A DNA stretch of 64,000 bases from Pestalotiopsis fici W106-1. Taxonomy: Eukaryota > Ascomycota > Sordariomycetes > Amphisphaeriales > Sporocadaceae. The notes beneath the pieces were generated by a model, which did no database searches, was not told the DNA's origin, and was given only the letters and a program-made list of their open reading frames with translations. Below are positions 31,845 through 42,514 of this stretch, piece after piece. Where the stretch lies: assembly GCF_000516985.1 (NCBI RefSeq), contig NW_006917097.1, positions 496,001-560,000 of the forward strand, in the 5' to 3' direction. The translations under genes and the position numbers were made by a program. The stretch's first letter is position 1. Each line of letters opens with the position of its first letter.

Positions 31845-34120
31845 CAGGGAGCTGTTGCGCGAGTATTTTTCTCTCCCCATAATATAATAAACTCAAAGAC
31901 ATAAAATGTTACCATAAATCGATTTATTGCAGGCAATCTGCTGATCGAAGTCTGGTCGGCGAGCATTCGTAGTCATGGTGCTAATAAGCTCGTTTTGCTG
32001 TAGCAGCCAAGTATCTTCAATCGCGTCTGTGGGCTGTTCTCAGTCGATGCCTTACCAGAATCCATCGCCTAGCTGAAAACAAGAGTGCCAGACATCTGCT
32101 TCGATTTCCAACAGCATGCGTGAAGGCTTCACGATAATCGTACCTCACGTGGAAATTTTGCGGCGGGGGTTTGTCCTTCCGTCCATTTATGTCACCAGAG
32201 CAACAAGAGTTCAATTTTCCGAGCTTTACTGACATGCGTCTTCGGATTACTCAATTAATCTTTTTTTTTTTTGCAAAGCAGAAGGGCAAAGATTATGTTC
32301 CAGAAGCAGTGCTCATAGTCAAAATAAACAATAGAATCTACATAATACTCCAGCTCTGTGATATTTGCGAAGCATCGTACTACCAAGTACGGGGCTTCTT
32401 GGCAAAAGCCCGTTGTTCTTTCTCGTCTCCACAGGCTGGAATTTGAGCCTTGATGTTTTCAATCTTGTGGGAACAAATGTTACTGCTCGTGCTGTACACT
32501 TCTGAAGCTCTCCAAAGTGTTTGTACAAAATCATGACAACCTGTTGTGGCCCAGCAGTGAGCCACAAGGTTTGACTAATAATCTTTGATCGCTGCCTATT
32601 GAGCTAGAAGAAACAGCCGTTTTTTTTTTTTTTTTTTTGAATTGATTCAGCTTCAATTTTCTCATTGTTCTAACTTGTGCACAGCCTGGATATTAGGAAA
32701 AGCCATGTGATGTGAAAATTTGCTATAATTCTACTGAGGCTCTTTGCGATCAGATTCTTTCTGCCAGTGCCTATGCAACATTGATTATCGGCATTGACTT
32801 TCAGCCCAACCCTTGTCGGTGTCACTTCTAGTACGACTCAGTACTTGTCATCAATCACTGCGTTTGCGTAGTATACGTTGTGCGAATGAAGATTGATTAG
32901 ATTCCTGCGAGTACAGGTTTCGGTTCTGGATGACGGCACTTTCAATATAGCTCCTGGCAGCTGCCAGACTCCGAGCAAGGTCGCAATCATCGTCGAGTTG
33001 TCTTACCTGAACCCAAGACTCGTTACCCACCTTTGATTCGCCGAGTATATCAGTAATTATCTTTCGTCTGATCTTGATCACTTTCGTCCCATCCCAGATT
33101 AGCGATTATGACTCCGTACCATATCTGTCTTGATAGCCCTGCCAGTTTCGGTATCCTGATCCTGCTCCAGGTTGGCGCTCTTTATCCCGCTACGTTTCTA
33201 CCACATTCATGTCTTTGTATCTAATGGTTCAAGATTCATGCTTCACGATAGAGTCGTGCTTTGTAGTTGTATCCAAGCCAGCTGTATCACAGTTCCACGC
33301 TACACTACCTGAACACAGCACCTCATGTATCGGTGTATTGGTGAATCCAGCCTTGCACCTTTCAATGGCATCCCACACTAGGCTCGCTTGCCTCGATGCA
33401 ACTTTTATTCACTAGTCATTGAAATATCAAGTATTTATCTGTTGACAATTGTGTGACATCCCAGATTCTTTGTCTTTGCTCTTTGGATGGTCTGTGAACC
33501 TTTTGTGAATAACAACACCGACTCTGCCTGACTTTGCCCATCGTTTGGCTTGCTCTAGTTGCCCTAGAGCGTTTGTTGATGCTGCTTAGTGAACATCATT
33601 TCTGTTCTCGTCAGCGTGGCTTTTCCCAGCATGCATTACTTGTGTTGTCATGTGATCGTAGATCAGTAAGGGTAGTGCCCATGTTGCCCAAGGCGTCCTC
33701 TCTAGGTATCTTCATAGAATGATGAGGAGAGCAATAGGAAGTGAACAATTCTGCCTTTAACAACCATGAATCACCTCACATGATACTAATCTCGGGTTTT
33801 GTGCTCCCGCCATCCCTTGTGTTCTCCTATTTTGTCACCAGATCATGGATTTGGGTTTGGGAGGGGGTTTTGCAACAGACGTACTCGCCAAGTGCAAAAT
33901 GCATAGTTGCAACATGTACAGGCTAAAAAGAACATGTCTTTCTCATTCGTCATATCCTCGGGAATTAGAAACTACAAGGCTGTCTACAAGGAACGCTATC
34001 GTGCAAATCGCTATCGATCTTGGCGAGATGAAGCAACCCTAGTAATTATGTATTCTTGCAAAGTAACTATGAGCTCGAGTGTAATGGTGAGAGACATGCC
34101 TTGATCGAATTCGGTGCGTC
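31845..34120. other. Long intergenic region, AT-rich
   Basis: 2.3 kb with no supportable gene; only frames below 95 codons. Contains two T-runs (about 32263-32273 and a 19-base run at 32620-32638). The right part is unremarkable until the TGGTA-motif region begins near 34137. Confidence 0.6.
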
Positions 34121-34136
34121 CCACCATGCCTGTTTG

Positions 34137-34510
34137 TGGTAGCCGCTCACATTCGAAAGCTCGTTTGTGGTAGCCACCCGTACACATACATCACCACGTT
34201 GCCAGTCCTTGTCAGTTCTTGCCATTTAGATAGGCGGTCGTGGTAAATGCTTTCGAACTACTTGAATATTGCGAGTCTTTGTACATTTGAGAGTGAGTGT
34301 GCTCGTGGTAGGCGCACTCGTGCATCAATGTTGTGGTAGACCTATTCAACGAATTCGTGATTGTGGTAAACGCTCACATACACAAATTTACTACTTTTTT
34401 CCTTTTGAAATTGTGCTTATGGTAGACGCACTCGCACTCATTCAAGAGGTTTCGAGTTCTTGTCAATTCCAAATTACACAATCATGGTAAACGTGCTCGC
34501 TCAAGTCGAT
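34137..34510. repeat. Dispersed TGGTARACGC-like motifs (outer part of array)
   Basis: Eight TGGTA-headed words start at 34137, 34168, 34241, 34306, 34334, 34364, 34420 and 34485. Their extensions vary around TGGTARRCGCnC (for example TGGTAAACGCTCAC, TGGTAGACGCACTC and TGGTAAACGTGCTC). Spacing is irregular, 28-73 bp. The flanks share little similarity, so this is not a simple tandem duplication but either an eroded array or a set of sites. Confidence 0.75.
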
Positions 34511-34744
34511 TATTGTCACTCCCTCCCATTCAGACATGTGTTCCAGGTAAAGGCCTTTGGTTTACCTTACCCTTCTTTTTGTACCCGCCATATGTAGCTT
34601 TTGTGATGTATGCTCTTGCTTCCTTTTCATGCCAATGATTCCTTGTGAAAATGTCACGAACGTCTCCTGCCTTCCAACTGGGCCTCACTGTACGTGCTCC
34701 TGTGTTATTTTGATTTAGCCATCAGCTCATAGTTGAATGCAGTC

Positions 34745-35110
34745 TGGTGGTAAACGCTCTCGCCTAATGCGAATATCAACAACTCTTGCTAAAAGGCGTT
34801 TTATGGTAAACGCTCCCGCACAATGTGAGTACTAACAGATCTTCGACAAGGGGTATCTCGCTTGTGGTAAACGCTCCCGCCCAATGTAAATATCAACAGT
34901 TCTTGCCAAAGGGCGTTTCGTGGTAAACGCTGCCGCCCATTTGAATATCAACAGCTCTTGCCCAAGGGGGTTTCGTGGTAGACGCTCCCGCCCATAATGT
35001 GAATATTAACATCTCTTGCCCAAGGGGCATCTCCCTTATGGTAAACGTTCCCGCCCATGTTTGCAGTCAACGGCCTTTACTAAGGGGCGTTTGTAGCAAG
35101 CGCTCTCCCC
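34745..35110. repeat. Tandem ~57-bp repeat with GCGTTT-N6-AAACGC palindromes
   Basis: Seven units whose TGGTAAACGC heads start at 34748, 34804, 34865, 34921, 34976, 35039 and (degenerate) about 35093, so the period is 54-63 bp. Each unit reads roughly TGGTAAACGCTCCCGCCC, then AATGTGAATATCAACA, CTCTTGCC and AAGGGGCGTTT. The tail GCGTTT of one unit and the head AAACGC of the next form an inverted repeat with a 6-base gap, exact at 34796..34813 and 34913..34930 and partial in the others. The array ends about 1.0 kb upstream of the start codon of the zinc-finger gene. Confidence 0.9.
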
Positions 35111-35545
35111 CTTGCCCCACCTCAAATGCAGCGTCGACGAGACTGTGAATGCCATCACAGCCAGGCCTTGGCACTAACCAATCACTTGACCCGCCTGGAT
35201 TTCTGCCTTTTGCCCACGCGGGTCCCTTTGAAAAATTTACTGATTGCAGCTTGCGGTCTGTGCTTCTTGGAAAGCATTTATTCAGACTCTTCTCCAGACC
35301 TGAATATTTCTTTCCCTTTTCCTCTCTCCCCACCCACATCACATTCTGGGCCAAGACATCCTTGGTATCACAATCTTTTGGTGCCTGTGCATCATTCGTC
35401 TGATACTGCAATCAGACGGTTTTTACAATCATCTTGTCATCACCTCGTTGACACCGGACAACACCTCCAACGCTACACGAGTTGTCTTGTTTGATCACTA
35501 ATTTTCACGACAATTTGGTGAACAAGAGGACGTGAATCAAACAAG
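35111..35545 (+). promoter_or_regulatory. Probable core promoter and first non-coding exon of zinc-finger gene
   Basis: A CT-rich stretch around 35205-35345 is followed by an exon-like segment ending ACAAG before a GTAAGC donor at 35546. No protein frame is convincing here. The assignment rests on the splice donor and on the start codon that directly follows the matching acceptor at 36111. Confidence 0.45.
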
Positions 35546-35637
35546 GTAAGCAATGTTCTTCTCTCTCTCAACTAGGTCATTTTATTTTTTCTTCTATTTC
35601 CCTGTCCTTTTCAATTTGGCGTCTTCCGGTGTGAACT

Positions 35638-35862
35638 CCGGAGCCTTCTGGTCTTACGGCCGGGAGGCCGGAGCTGTCACTTACACAAATCCCGGAGCTC
35701 CTGCCGGGTAGCTTCCGGTTTTGCAGCTTCCGGTTTTGCTGGGTCCACCGGAGCTGCCACGCACTCAAGTCCCGGAGCTCCTGCCGCATAACCTCCGACT
35801 TTTGCCGAGTCCACCAGAGCTGCTACCTACCCGAGTGGGCCCGGAGGCTCCGGTCCATCCTG
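35638..35862. repeat. GC-rich CCGGAGCT repeats inside probable 5'UTR intron
   Basis: CCGGAGCTGTCAC at 35668, CCGGAGCTGCCAC at 35748 and CCAGAGCTGCTAC at 35812 head three related units of 64-80 bp. A second shared element, CCCGGAGCTCCTGCCG, lies at 35691 and 35771, and CTTCCGGTTTTGC is also duplicated inside the first unit. The segment lies inside the proposed intron 35546..36111 and is far more GC-rich and self-complementary than its flanks. Confidence 0.8.
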
Positions 35863-36111
35863 TGTCTCTTTCTATTTGCGCATCTAAGCGGTCACTCACC
35901 CGGGCCCGCTACTGTTGCCCTGAACCTCCGCATACCTTCGTGCCTCTTCCTTTCCATTTACCGAAGCCTCACCGGCCAACCCCATCATCAAGCAACACCT
36001 TGACTCATTCCACCGTACAGATCGTCACTAGTGTACCGAAGCCATCACGAACGCAAGTCAATCTCCTGGCTTATGATCTTTTGGCTTATGCTAACTCTTT
36101 TCTTTATTTAG

Positions 36112-37644
36112 ATGGCACCCTTCAAGGAGAAGGAGGATGGCAAGGTCCCCACGGAGGACGACAAGGTCCAGACAGATGATGAGGCCAAGCGTCAGCAGGT
36201 ATACACTCATTCTTCCCCCAACAAGATGATGAGCGACTGATACTGACATATTTCATAGGAGGAGGAGGAGGAGGAAGAGTCTCTTTTCGTTTCCCAGGAT
36301 TCTCCTGGCGCTCCTGAGACTGAAGAGGCTGCCAAGGAGACCGTAAGTATCATATTCAGTCTACCACTTCCAGTTCATGGATGATGCTAATCTTGTCCCT
36401 AGATCCAGAATGGCCTCAAGCGAGAACACGATGAAGACGAGACCTTGACCCCTGCTGCTAAGAAGTCGAAGACCAATGTTGCCGCCACAGAGACAGACGA
36501 CAAGAAGAAGAATGTTGTTGAGAAGATGACCGAGGATCAGGCCAAGGCAAGGATCAACCAGTACTCTCGCGTTATCCGAGATGTCCTACTGAAGGACAAG
36601 GAGTCCGAGAAGGGCTCTGTCAAGGCTTTGCAAAAGTATGACGGCCATTGGGCCATCAAGGACGGCAACGTCCGTTGGTACTGTGACCACCGAAACAGTG
36701 CCAACGTCAAGTGCACCACAGACGTTGGCCCTAAGTTCAAGGATGTCCACAGCCACAACCACAAGATCAAGTCTCATGGAGGAGAGGGCGCCTACAAGAA
36801 AAATCAGGACTCTGGTGAGCTCCCTGTCGGCGAGTGTCTGCTCCACGGCATCATGAATTGCGACTCCAACAAGGGAGCCGGTTGGGATAACTTTAATGCG
36901 TACCAGAAGCACGTGGAGTCTCACTTTCCGGGTGAGAAGGGCAGAAACCGCCCTACGGAGCTCCAGACAAAGACTGAGTTGCACCGTCAGGCCGCAAAGG
37001 CCAAGGAGACTGGAAAGCCCTATTCAGAGACATGGGCCACTTGGGTTCCAGCTGAGGGATCGAAGAGGACTGGAGATCCCGACTTCGATTTTGCTCCCGC
37101 TCGCAGAACTCTCCAACTGAGGTACATCTTCTCCCGCCTGAACGGCATCCACGAGCGGGAGCAGCAGATGGCTCAGCAGATGGCCCAGGAGAGTCAGAAT
37201 CTGGTCCAGGAGCGTCAGGATCTGATCCGTATGCTGCAGAATCTTCATGTGTCTCCTCCTGCTATGCCTCAGGCTCCTGCTATGCCTCAGGCTCCTGCTA
37301 TGCCTCAGGCTCCTGCTATGCCTCAGGCTCCTGCTATGTTTCAAGCTCCTGAGATGTCTTCGGCTTCTGCTCAGTTTCCGGCCTTGACGATTCGCGCCGG
37401 CCAGAACAACCAGCCTCAGGATCATGACGGAAACGGCCAAGGCGAGATAACCATGGCCTCAGGTGCTCGTAACAACACCAACGAGACTCAGGATACGGTT
37501 ATGACCGATGTCAACGAGAATGATTCGCCCGCCAATGAGGCTGCTCAGAACGATGGCGATGATGAGGCTGCCCCGGTTGACACGTCGGTTGGTAAGTCTA
37601 AAGACCCTTGGGATTTTGATGACCCTTGGGGTATCTACAAATAA
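36112..37644 (+). CDS. FLYWCH/WRKY-GCM1-like zinc finger plus C2H2-like finger protein
   Basis: Three coding exons, 36112..36198, 36259..36342 and 36403..37644, give 470 residues; both introns are 60 nt and in phase. ATG 36112 directly follows a TTTAG acceptor. A charged, Glu-rich N-terminus (1-70, including seven Glu in a row) and a basic patch AAKKSK at 75-80 precede the first finger. That finger is W149-Y-C151, C161, then H173/H175/H177, the W-C..C..HxH pattern of FLYWCH and WRKY-GCM1 domains, which are common in Mutator-type transposases. A second finger has C202, C210, H227 and H231. A Gln-rich coiled coil (about 305-337) follows, then PAMPQA repeats (343-368), an acidic tail and a terminal DPWDFDDPWG. 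The family is not recognised beyond the fingers. A nuclear DNA-binding regulator is likely; origin from a transposase is inference. Confidence 0.8.
37261..37350 (+). repeat. Coding minisatellite, 18-bp unit x5
   Basis: Five consecutive 18-bp units GCTATGCCTCAGGCTCCT within the zinc-finger gene. The first four are identical and the fifth has three changes. They encode the hexapeptide AMPQAP. The near-identity suggests recent expansion by slippage or unequal exchange. Confidence 0.95.
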
Positions 37645-39554
37645 GTCGCCAACCGACAATGCTCACTACAGAGATGGAAAGACGGCAATGGCTTCTGAAA
37701 ATCTTTCAAGCCGGCCAGCACTGCAAAAGGACAAGATCAAGAAAGCACACAGCAGATAGAAGACTCGATGTAAACGTGTGAAAAGACAAGGTTACAAACT
37801 ATTCGTGTTACTATTGCTATTGATTGACGATGAGTTTTGGTGTGTTGGCTCGTGACATGCGACTGCTTGATGAACAGCGTGAATAGGTGTGTGCGGCAGC
37901 ATCGTCTTCTGGCCGTTGAAGCAAGTAGTGATTGGCCTAAACTCAAACTATCACTGTGCTGCAATTCAACACTCTAGTAGATGATATCTATGCGTACCAA
38001 AGCGAGATCAGAATTACTTTTGTTCTACTGTAAGTGCTTCGTGCGTACGGAAACCGGAAATAAATGCAGATAAAGTCCCGAGTAAAGGCTAATTAGCCTA
38101 GTAGAGATATATTTGAACGACTCTGAGGTGTTATCTAGTTCCTCACGCTCTATTCGAGACGTCAAGTCTTGAAGAAAGGAAACAATGAAACGCGTGCTCG
38201 CTTGCGGACGTACCATACATACACACAAGTACTTTGTACAAGGGCAATGTATCATTGCATCTACAATAATGATGATGCCTGGAAAAAGGGCGAACCGGAT
38301 TTCCTGCAATAACAGTGCTGAATTGCTTTTCGCGTGTGAGGGCGCCTGCAGTAGCCGCGCATGGCCAAGCCCCGAACCTTTTCATGCGGTACAACGTGGG
38401 ATGACAACGGGATGAGACCCAGATTTCGCCAGGTTTAGATTCCGTCTGGGCAGGAGGACGTCCAAGTTAATAAGCAAATACGGGTAATCCCAAGCCTGTC
38501 TGGGACGAGCCGCGGCCGGACAATCTATCTACAGTAGTAGTTGGGAGTGTATCTCTTGCCCCTCAAAGCTTAATTCTCGTGCGGAATAGTACTCCTCCCT
38601 AATCGAACACAGGTTATGTCGGGTTTCCTTTCTCCAGTACCTGTTGGACCAGGCGAACAAATAGTATATATGCATGCAAAATGTATGTACGCATCCCTCT
38701 CATTTTCGTGACCTTCCCGAAGCGGCAGTATGTACAAGTATGGGAAGCGGGCCTGTCGATCACTGCCAAAAAAGCAACGTTCCCAAAGTTCATACCCTGG
38801 CTCTGTCAGTCAGCAGTCTACTGTGTAGTCTCCCTTCCTCGATCTCGGGACTGCGGCGCAGAAGCTACACCGCCAAGCTGCGGTGCCAAGTAGGTATGGA
38901 TGTCATCTCGCACGCATGTCTCGCTTTCTACATAGTACTATGCTACTGTAGGTAGATAAGCCAGGAACCCTCAACCCAGCAAACTCAGTAGTCAGCAGCA
39001 GCACACGCGAGAGGGGATGGGCAAACAGGATGGATTGGCAGCAGGATTGGGTGGGGACGGGGGCGGCGCAGACAGAACTGGTTCCTTTTTTGGGAAGAGA
39101 TTTTGTATCTCGCTTACTGCCTACTCTACCTACTCTAGTTGCTCGCTACTGGCGGCGCGGTGGACGGACCCTGCTCTAAAGTTCTTAGGCCTCCTGATCT
39201 CATCTGTCACCCCTGACGCCAAGTCTGCGAACTGGCGCCCGCTGCAACCCACGACGCTGACGGTGGAGTCTCCGGGAAGGGCACCATGTCGTTGTTCATG
39301 CTAGTGCGGGTAAATTAAACGTGGACCCCAGCGTACGCAACACCTGCGCGAAAAGCATGGCAGTAAACCCGTAGTAGTACAAAGGCGCGAAGACCGCAGC
39401 TGTCCAGGGAGATGAAGATGTCCCGGAGATCTCTTGATCGTCTCCATGCTTTTGGCGACGATCTGCAGCGCACCCGTTGCAAGTTGCCTGAGCCCTCGAT
39501 CGGTCGTTGCCCGCTAGCTTCCGAAAGAGAAGAGACACAGATCGTGCCGGAGCC
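37645..39554. other. Intergenic upstream of S41 protease
   Basis: 1.9 kb with no supportable gene; frames up to 95 codons lack motifs. The last few hundred bases are GC-rich and CT-biased, which fits a leader for the gene at 39555. Confidence 0.55.
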
Positions 39555-41846
39555 ATGAAGACATCAACCGTTCTGGGCACTTCAGTGCTTGCCCTGGCCG
39601 CCCGAGTGCCGGGAGCCTCTGCGCAGAACAGCACCACCAGCGCCGTCCCGACCACTGTCACTGCTACCGCGACCACGGCAGCATGTGCTCTCGTGAGCTC
39701 CGCCTGGGCCGCCCAGTCCGCCGCCACGGCCACACCGACTATAGAGGCTTCCGTTGCCTATGACTGTCTCAACAGTGTGCCGCTCGCCAAGGACGCCGCC
39801 ATCAAGTTCATCGACGAGATCGTTCCTTATCTCGAGTGGCAGTCGGACACGGCCTTCAAGAAGAACCCGCCCGAGGACTACTTCTACCCTGGCTATGACT
39901 TCTGGGAGGCGCTATACGAAATCAGAGATGCTCTCGAGGCAGACTCGTACACCAACGAGTACTCGTGGCAGGCCGACTTGTACAAGAATGTCTTTGGCCC
40001 GGGCCACGACGGTCACTTTGTCATCTACACGGATCTGCTGACTGCCGCCATCGAATGGGGCCGGCGGTTGGCTCTGGTCTCCATCAGCGAGGACGGCAGC
40101 TCCTTGCCAGTCATTAAAGTATATAGCGATGTCATCTCTTCTCCAGACACGGCCTCGGTGGTCACACTCATTAACGGCCTTGACGCCGTCACTTATCTCA
40201 GCGACTGGATCTTCCAGGCTTCTAGTAACCAAGATGCCGATTCAGCATACAACTCCATGTTCTGGTCCAAGGCTTACAACCAGAGTGGCGTTGAGGGTTA
40301 CTTCAAGTCTGGTGGTCGTGTTCGCTACATTTACCCCGAGGCTGAAACCACACTCACTTTTGAAAACGGCACAGAAATCACCATCTCCAACATTGGCCGC
40401 ATAAAGGGCAACTGGGCCGGTGTCACTGATGGGCCTTCATTCTTTACACGATTCGTCTCGGGTGCCATTGGAGTTACCACGAGCACTGCCACGTCTTCGG
40501 CAGCAACCACTACTACTACTTCCACGGTCATTGCCACCACTACTACCACCACCACCGCCTCGGCTACTGCTACTGCTGAGCCTGATGGTGCCGCCTTGCC
40601 TGGCTATCCCGGCGATCCCGTCGTCGTCTCTTCCGATTCCATCGTCTCGGGCTATTTCCTCGACGGCGAAGGCTTTGAAGATGTCGGAGTTCTGGTCATG
40701 ACCTCGTTCTCCCCAGAGGACCCGGCAGAATTCCAGGAAAAGGTCCAGGACTTTTTCGCAGCCGCCGTCGATGCTGGTATCAAGAAGCTCGTCCTCGATG
40801 TCCAGACCAACGGCGGAGGCTACATCTTCCAGGGCTACGACACGTTCCGCCAGCTGTTCCCGGACATTGTGCAGAACGGTACCGGCCGCTGGAGGCACTC
40901 GGACGGTTTCACCGCCGTAGCCGACGTCTTCTCCGCCGCCTGCGAGGGCTATGACCCCAACACGGCCTCTGAGGACCTCATCTTCACCTGCGAATCCGTC
41001 TTCAACTGGCGTTACGACATTGACGTCAATGACGAAAACTTCAAGTCCTTTGACGACAAGTTTGGCCCGCTGACATACAATGGCGACAACTACACCGACG
41101 TCATGCAGTGGAACTTTAGCAACCCGCTCGACACCAGCAACACCACCTATGGTATTGGTTACGACGTCACCGGCTACGGCAGCCGCACCAACTTCACCCG
41201 CCCCTTTGGTGGCCCCGAGAACATTGTCATCCTACTTGATGGTTACTGTGCCTCGACCTGTACCCTGTTCTCCCAGTTCCTGAAGTGGGATGCTGGCGTC
41301 AAGTCCATTGCCATGGGTGGACGTCCCGTTGAGGGCGCCATCCAGGGCGTCGGAGGTGTCAAGGGTTCGCAGTCTTACTCGTACTCCTCCATCTACTCGC
41401 AGATCGACTTGGCTCGCGGCCAAACCAATGACACGGACATCCTGGCCGAGTTTGACCGGTACCAGGAGTATCCTCTACAGCGTGGCTCGGCCTTTAGCTT
41501 GAACGTCAAGGACGAGATCCTCCCCCAGAACCTTGACGACGGCACGCCGGCACAGTACATTGCCGAGTACGCCGACTGCCGCCTGTACTGGACCGCCGAC
41601 ATGCACACCAACATCACCAACCTGTGGAAGGCTGCCGCCGCCGCCGCCTTCAACGGCGCCCCCTGCGCCTACGGTGGCTTCAACACGAGCGACACGGACC
41701 GGACCAGCTCGTACCAGACTCGTCCCAGCTTCACGATCCCCTCGATCGTGCACTCGGTCCTGCCCGTGGTCGAGAGTCTCTTGCCCATCAAGCTCAAGGC
41801 CCACGAATTCATTTTGTCGCAGCAACACATGGTTGTTATTGATTAA
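39555..41846 (+). CDS. Secreted peptidase S41-family (tail-specific protease-like) protein
   Basis: A single exon of 763 residues from ATG 39555, which gives a clean signal peptide (about 1-23, ending ASAQ). A CPAF-like N-terminal domain is followed by a Thr/Ala/Ser-rich linker encoded by about 40478-40575, then the S41 core. The segments LVLDVQTNGGGYIFQGYD and VILLDGYCASTCTLFSQF mark the catalytic barrel; Ser567 in CAST occupies the nucleophile position. Many N-glycosylation sites (NxS/T) support secretion. Fungal relatives are annotated as peptidase S41 or CPA family proteins with unknown targets. The C-terminus is not a GPI signal. No PDZ domain is obvious, unlike bacterial tail-specific proteases. 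Confidence 0.9.
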   Translation: MKTSTVLGTSVLALAARVPGASAQNSTTSAVPTTVTATATTAACALVSSAWAAQSAATATPTIEASVAYDCLNSVPLAKDAAIKFIDEIVPYLEWQSDTAFKKNPPEDYFYPGYDFWEALYEIRDALEADSYTNEYSWQADLYKNVFGPGHDGHFVIYTDLLTAAIEWGRRLALVSISEDGSSLPVIKVYSDVISSPDTASVVTLINGLDAVTYLSDWIFQASSNQDADSAYNSMFWSKAYNQSGVEGYFKSGGRVRYIYPEAETTLTFENGTEITISNIGRIKGNWAGVTDGPSFFTRFVSGAIGVTTSTATSSAATTTTTSTVIATTTTTTTASATATAEPDGAALPGYPGDPVVVSSDSIVSGYFLDGEGFEDVGVLVMTSFSPEDPAEFQEKVQDFFAAAVDAGIKKLVLDVQTNGGGYIFQGYDTFRQLFPDIVQNGTGRWRHSDGFTAVADVFSAACEGYDPNTASEDLIFTCESVFNWRYDIDVNDENFKSFDDKFGPLTYNGDNYTDVMQWNFSNPLDTSNTTYGIGYDVTGYGSRTNFTRPFGGPENIVILLDGYCASTCTLFSQFLKWDAGVKSIAMGGRPVEGAIQGVGGVKGSQSYSYSSIYSQIDLARGQTNDTDILAEFDRYQEYPLQRGSAFSLNVKDEILPQNLDDGTPAQYIAEYADCRLYWTADMHTNITNLWKAAAAAAFNGAPCAYGGFNTSDTDRTSSYQTRPSFTIPSIVHSVLPVVESLLPIKLKAHEFILSQQHMVVID

Positions 41847-42514
41847 GATATGTAACACAAGGCATAATGTAATAGGTCTGAAGAAATAGATCAAACCCCT
41901 GTAGAAATAATACATGATTTGAAAGGTTTAACTTGTTGCGATTTTGTGCTTGACTCTTGGATTTCTCTTTCCTTGGTTAGATATCTCGCCTTGTCTGTGA
42001 TATTTTTCGATTTATTGCTGTATAATTTCCACATTCTTTGCGTTCGTAAGGATCACTGACCTCCATCCTATGCAGCCTTGTCCCATGAACAAGGAAGCAG
42101 ACGGCAATGGAATTCCACATCAATGCTTCAAATGCAAGAAAATATTCTCATCGCTCTGGTTGAATGCCAACAGAATTGATACAGCCCCGTGCACTGGAAC
42201 GAGGTTTTACTTTGCACAAAAGATGAAATCAGCATACTAGGAAGACCCGTATAAATGTCGTCATTCCATAGCTTGCCCTTGAGAGCGTTGGCCAAGTAGC
42301 ACTTTCCTCCCGATACGAACCATTACCTGTGACTGGCCGAGGACAGTGTGCCCCTCGACACAGCATGCTAGGGATTGGTTCGTGGGTACATTATGCCCAA
42401 AGACTGAGCAGGTTCGTGTCCCTGTCTTTACTTTACATTCATGCATACCGACCCTCTATTTCTCTTCATCAAGCATGTCACTTAGCCAGCTATCCCTATG
42501 ATTACACTCCTATC
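41847..42514. other. Intergenic
   Basis: AT-rich 3' flank of the protease gene and promoter side of the next gene. The downstream frame stays open back to an ATG at 42365, so part of this stretch could be coding if that start is used. Confidence 0.5.

Noticed and set aside
32620..32638. 19-base T run as the tail of a retroposed element
   Set aside because: No target-site duplication or element body was found next to it; treated as simple homopolymer.
34137..35110. CRISPR-like reading of the repeat array
   Set aside because: Units are contiguous and degenerate, not identical repeats separated by unique spacers, and the genome is eukaryotic.
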